From positions 1-9,446 of the forward strand of contig DETM01000056.1 of assembly GCA_002361655.1 (NCBI GenBank): 9,446 bases of DNA. The letters are read 5' to 3'. Shown one piece after another: positions 7,078 through 9,446 of this stretch. The first letter of the stretch is position 1. Every line of letters starts with the position of its first letter. This DNA is from Prevotella sp. UBA3288 (GTDB lineage: Bacteria; Bacteroidota; Bacteroidia; Bacteroidales; Bacteroidaceae). The notes beneath the pieces were generated by a model. It searched no databases. It was not told the DNA's origin and was given only the letters and a program-made list of their open reading frames with translations. Made by a program: the position numbers and the translations under genes.

Positions 7078-9204
7078 ATGAAAAAGATATTCAACATGAT
7101 GATGGCTGTGGCCATCGCAGCATTCACCTTCACCGCCTGTGAAGATGTGCCCGAGCCGTACAACAATCCGTACAACGGCGCCAAAATAGAGGAACCTGTA
7201 GTGATCGATCCCGCCGGCAGCGGCACGAAAGATGACCCCTGGAACGTGGCTGCCCTCATCGAGAAGACCACCGCAGCCGGTCTTGCCGACGGTGCCTTCC
7301 TCAACGATGGTGCAGAGGTATATGTGAAAGGTATTGTCACCGAGACCACCGAGGTTTCTGTTCAGTACGGTAATGCCACATACTACATCTCCGACGATGC
7401 CAAAGGCAGCAACCGTTTCTATGTCTTCCGTGGCAAGTTGGTAGACGGAGCGTCAGTGACCGCTGAGACCGACCTGCAGGTGGGCGACACAGTGGTAGTC
7501 TGTGGCAAGGTGAAAAACTACAAGGGCACACTTGAGTTCGACCAAGGTAACTATCTCGTATCTCTGGTAAAGGGCGATGGAAGTGAAACGCCCAGCAAGT
7601 CTGACGTTAAGGAAGTTGGCAGCAAGGATGCCCCCAAGACCGTTGCCGAGGCCCTCACGGCCATCAACGCCATGGAAGACGGCGCCACCTCTGAAGAGTT
7701 CTGGTTTGTCAAGGGCAAGGTTGTCAAGGTGACCACCACACAGGCAAACTTCGACCAATACAAGAACCTGAATTACCTCATTTCAGAGGATGGCACTGAA
7801 AACAATACCATCACCGTCTATGCAGGTAACGGTCTTGACAATGCACAGTTCACTGGCGTTGATGCCCTCAAGGCTGGCGACGAAGTGGTAGTCTATGGCC
7901 AGATTCAGAAGTATGTCAACAAGAGTGGTGCCATGACTCCCGAGATTGCCAAGGGCAACTACCTGGTTTCAATCAATAGTGGAAGTAACACACCTGATAC
8001 AAAAACCGTTGGTACAAAAGATGCCCCAAAGAGCATTGCAGAAGCATTAGCAGCAATTAATGCTTTGGCTGACGGTGCTACCTCTGAGGAATTCTGGTTT
8101 GTTAAGGGTAAAGTCGTAAAAGTCACAACCAATCAGGCTAATTTTGAAAAATACGGAAACCTGAACTACCTCATCTCTGAGGACGGAACTGAGAATAATA
8201 CGATTACGGTTTATTCTGGCGACGGACTTAACGGAGATAAATTCTCTGGAATTGATGCCTTGAAGCCTGGTGATGAAGTCGTAGTTTATGGCCAGATTCT
8301 GAAGTATGTCAAAAATGACAATGTTACTCCCGAGATTGCCAAGGGCAACTATCTGGTTTCAATCAATAGTGGAAGTAACACACCTGATACAAAAACCGTT
8401 GGTACAAAAGATGCCCCAAAGAGCATTGCAGAAGCATTAGCAGCAATTAATGCTTTGGCTGACGGTGCTATCTCTGAGGAATTCTGGTTTGTTAAGGGTA
8501 AAGTCGTAAAAGTCACAACCAATCAGGCTAATTTTGAAAAATACGGAAACCTGAACTACCTCATCTCTGAGGACGGAACTGAGAATAATACGATTACGGT
8601 TTATTCTGGCGACGGACTTAACGGAGATAAATTCTCTGGAATTGATGCCCTCAAGTCTGGTGATGAAGTTGTAGTTTATGGCCAGATTCAGAAGTATGTC
8701 AAAAATAACAATGTTACTCCCGAGATTGCCAAAGGCAACTATCTGGTTTCACTCAACGGCAACAAGGGTAACAGCCAGAGCGGTAATCAGGGCAGCGATG
8801 CAAGTGCCGGCAGTGCAAGCATCAATTTCACCGCTCAAGGCTATAAGAATGCACAGGAAGTAACCAGTGCCACTATCACTGAAGGAACAACCATAACCTT
8901 TGAAGCAGGCGAAAACACTAACACGCCAAAATACTACGACTCTGGTAGTGCAATACGAATGTATCCGAAGAATTTCTTCACTATCAACGCCAACAAAACT
9001 ATTTCAAGTATTACAATGGTATGCTCTGCCAACAATGCAGAAGGCAACATCTCGGCTTCTGCTGGCACAGTGAATACTGACAATATGACTATCACGATAA
9101 GTGATATTAAAGCCAAGTCCGTTAAGGTCACAAATACTCACACTGGTACGGGAGCCGTATCACAATTGCGAATCTCTTCCCTGACCGTCAACTATGCGCA
9201 ATAA
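7078..9204 (+). CDS. Multi-OB-repeat lipoprotein
   Basis: The 708-residue lipoprotein has lipobox FTAC (Cys21) followed by EDVPEP, then four OB-like units: 47 to about 170 (divergent, GSGTKDDPWNV), 181-298 (GSKDAPK), 312-428 and 442-558 (both GTKDAPK). Each unit has the order xTKDxPxxVAEAL, FWFVKGKVVKV, NYLISEDGTENNTITVY, GDEVVVYGQIQKY, KGNYLVS, resembling the DUF6359-type secreted OB domains of Bacteroidota. Units 2 and 3 share about 80% of residues; units 3 and 4 differ at four. A Gly/Ser/Asn/Gln linker (561-578) leads to a C-terminal beta-rich domain (about 581-708) with INFTAQGY and the YYDSGSAIRMY signature, a type I recall at the end of other secreted Bacteroidota proteins, including nuclease-like ones. 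It is the last gene of the operon, followed by a terminator. A multivalent surface ligand-binding protein serving the receptor is the likely role; the ligand is unknown. Confidence 0.88.
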   Translation: MKKIFNMMMAVAIAAFTFTACEDVPEPYNNPYNGAKIEEPVVIDPAGSGTKDDPWNVAALIEKTTAAGLADGAFLNDGAEVYVKGIVTETTEVSVQYGNATYYISDDAKGSNRFYVFRGKLVDGASVTAETDLQVGDTVVVCGKVKNYKGTLEFDQGNYLVSLVKGDGSETPSKSDVKEVGSKDAPKTVAEALTAINAMEDGATSEEFWFVKGKVVKVTTTQANFDQYKNLNYLISEDGTENNTITVYAGNGLDNAQFTGVDALKAGDEVVVYGQIQKYVNKSGAMTPEIAKGNYLVSINSGSNTPDTKTVGTKDAPKSIAEALAAINALADGATSEEFWFVKGKVVKVTTNQANFEKYGNLNYLISEDGTENNTITVYSGDGLNGDKFSGIDALKPGDEVVVYGQILKYVKNDNVTPEIAKGNYLVSINSGSNTPDTKTVGTKDAPKSIAEALAAINALADGAISEEFWFVKGKVVKVTTNQANFEKYGNLNYLISEDGTENNTITVYSGDGLNGDKFSGIDALKSGDEVVVYGQIQKYVKNNNVTPEIAKGNYLVSLNGNKGNSQSGNQGSDASAGSASINFTAQGYKNAQEVTSATITEGTTITFEAGENTNTPKYYDSGSAIRMYPKNFFTINANKTISSITMVCSANNAEGNISASAGTVNTDNMTITISDIKAKSVKVTNTHTGTGAVSQLRISSLTVNYAQ
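7971..8750 (+). repeat. 390-bp tandem duplication inside the OB-repeat lipoprotein gene
   Basis: Copy A is 7971-8360 and copy B is 8361-8750, in frame (130 codons each). By hand alignment they differ at eight bases: 8081, 8260, 8262, 8266, 8280, 8300, 8317 and 8343 in copy A, giving 382 of 390 identical. Seven of the eight fall in the last 101 bases. Four changes alter a residue (Thr to Ile, Pro to Ser, Leu to Gln, Asp to Asn). An older related unit at 7618-7970 is about 80% identical in protein but far more different in DNA. Confidence 0.96.
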
Positions 9205-9226
9205 GCAATAAACATTAAAATCAATT

Positions 9227-9262
9227 CGGGCTGCAACCACACCAGTTGCAGCCCGTTTTTTT
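9227..9262 (+). terminator. Intrinsic terminator of the receptor operon
   Basis: A perfect 11-bp inverted repeat (CGGGCTGCAAC at 9227-9237 and GTTGCAGCCCG at 9245-9255) encloses a 7-base loop and is followed directly by seven T residues (9256-9262). It lies 22 bp after the stop of the OB-repeat lipoprotein gene and separates the operon from the L31 gene. Confidence 0.95.
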
Positions 9263-9324
9263 AAACACATATCGCGGAATATACGAAGACGCAAATGAAA
9301 GAAGTAAAAGAAAACGGCTAAAAG

Positions 9325-9356
9325 TTTGCAGGATTCGGAAAAAGTTCGTACCTTTG
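9325..9356 (+). promoter_or_regulatory. Predicted promoter of the ribosomal protein L31 gene
   Basis: TTTG at 9325-9328, a 20-bp spacer and TACCTTTG at 9349-9356 match the Bacteroidota promoter in full. Transcription would start near 9362, giving a leader of about 50 nt before the ATG at 9413. The leader holds a small palindrome and two similar GGC-containing AATAA segments. Confidence 0.8.
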
Positions 9357-9412
9357 CAGCCAAATTGGCGAATAATGGCCGAATAACATTTATCAAACAT
9401 CAATAAACAACA

Positions 9413-9446
9413 ATGAAAAAAGGAATTCATCCCGAAAACTATCGCC
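9413..9446 (+). CDS. rpmE2: Ribosomal protein L31 type B, 5' end only
   Basis: Only eleven codons are in the window: MKKGIHPENYR, and the next codon begins with C. This is the conserved start of the zinc-free type B ribosomal protein L31 of the large ribosomal subunit, normally about 80-90 residues. The GIHPENYR form differs from the zinc-binding type A start, so type B is favoured. The gene runs off the right edge. It has its own strong promoter and is separated from the preceding operon by a terminator, so it is functionally unrelated to it. Confidence 0.85.
   Translation, partial: MKKGIHPENYR

Noticed and set aside
7078..8750. Possible CRISPR or other noncoding repeat array
   Set aside because: The repeats are 390 bp, in frame, without spacers, and encode protein domains.

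Overview
The window looks like chromosomal DNA of a Bacteroidales bacterium, most likely a Prevotella-type genus. The evidence is: promoters of the Bacteroidota form (TTTG, about 20 bp, then TAnnTTTG) upstream of several genes; weak or absent Shine-Dalgarno sequences; lipoproteins with acidic residues after the lipobox cysteine; a TonB-dependent receptor of a Bacteroidota-specific type; and the first codons of a type B ribosomal protein L31.

Left part (1-1742) is accessory and partly decayed. At 50-385 (+) lies the C-terminal PD-(D/E)XK nuclease end of an AAA-ATPase-like family protein that has lost its ATPase part. Converging on it at 398-1237 (-) is a lone lipoprotein of unknown function, AT-richer by eye than its neighbours. 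At 1416-1742 (-) is the C-terminal helix-turn-helix end of a Bacteroidota TPR/coiled-coil regulator. Its open frame runs straight up to the udk stop codon, as if a deletion had joined the two.

The centre (1743-3455, -) holds a secreted endonuclease/exonuclease/phosphatase-fold enzyme followed by uridine kinase (udk), probably co-transcribed.

The right part (3456-9262, +) starts from a 111-bp divergent promoter region. It is a tight three-gene operon ending in a strong intrinsic terminator: a TonB-dependent outer-membrane receptor, a DUF5689-type OB-fold lipoprotein, and a 708-residue lipoprotein with four OB-like units and a C-terminal beta-rich domain. Units 3 and 4 of the last protein are encoded by a 390-bp tandem duplication that is about 98% identical. 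After the terminator, a clear promoter leads into the ribosomal protein L31 type B gene, cut by the window end.

Taken together, the secreted phosphodiesterase-type enzyme, the TonB receptor, the two predicted surface lipoproteins with OB-like (possibly nucleic-acid-binding) domains and uridine kinase suggest a cell-surface system that binds, cuts and imports nucleic acid or nucleotide material and feeds nucleoside salvage. This is inference from fold and neighbourhood; the imported substrate cannot be read from the sequence.
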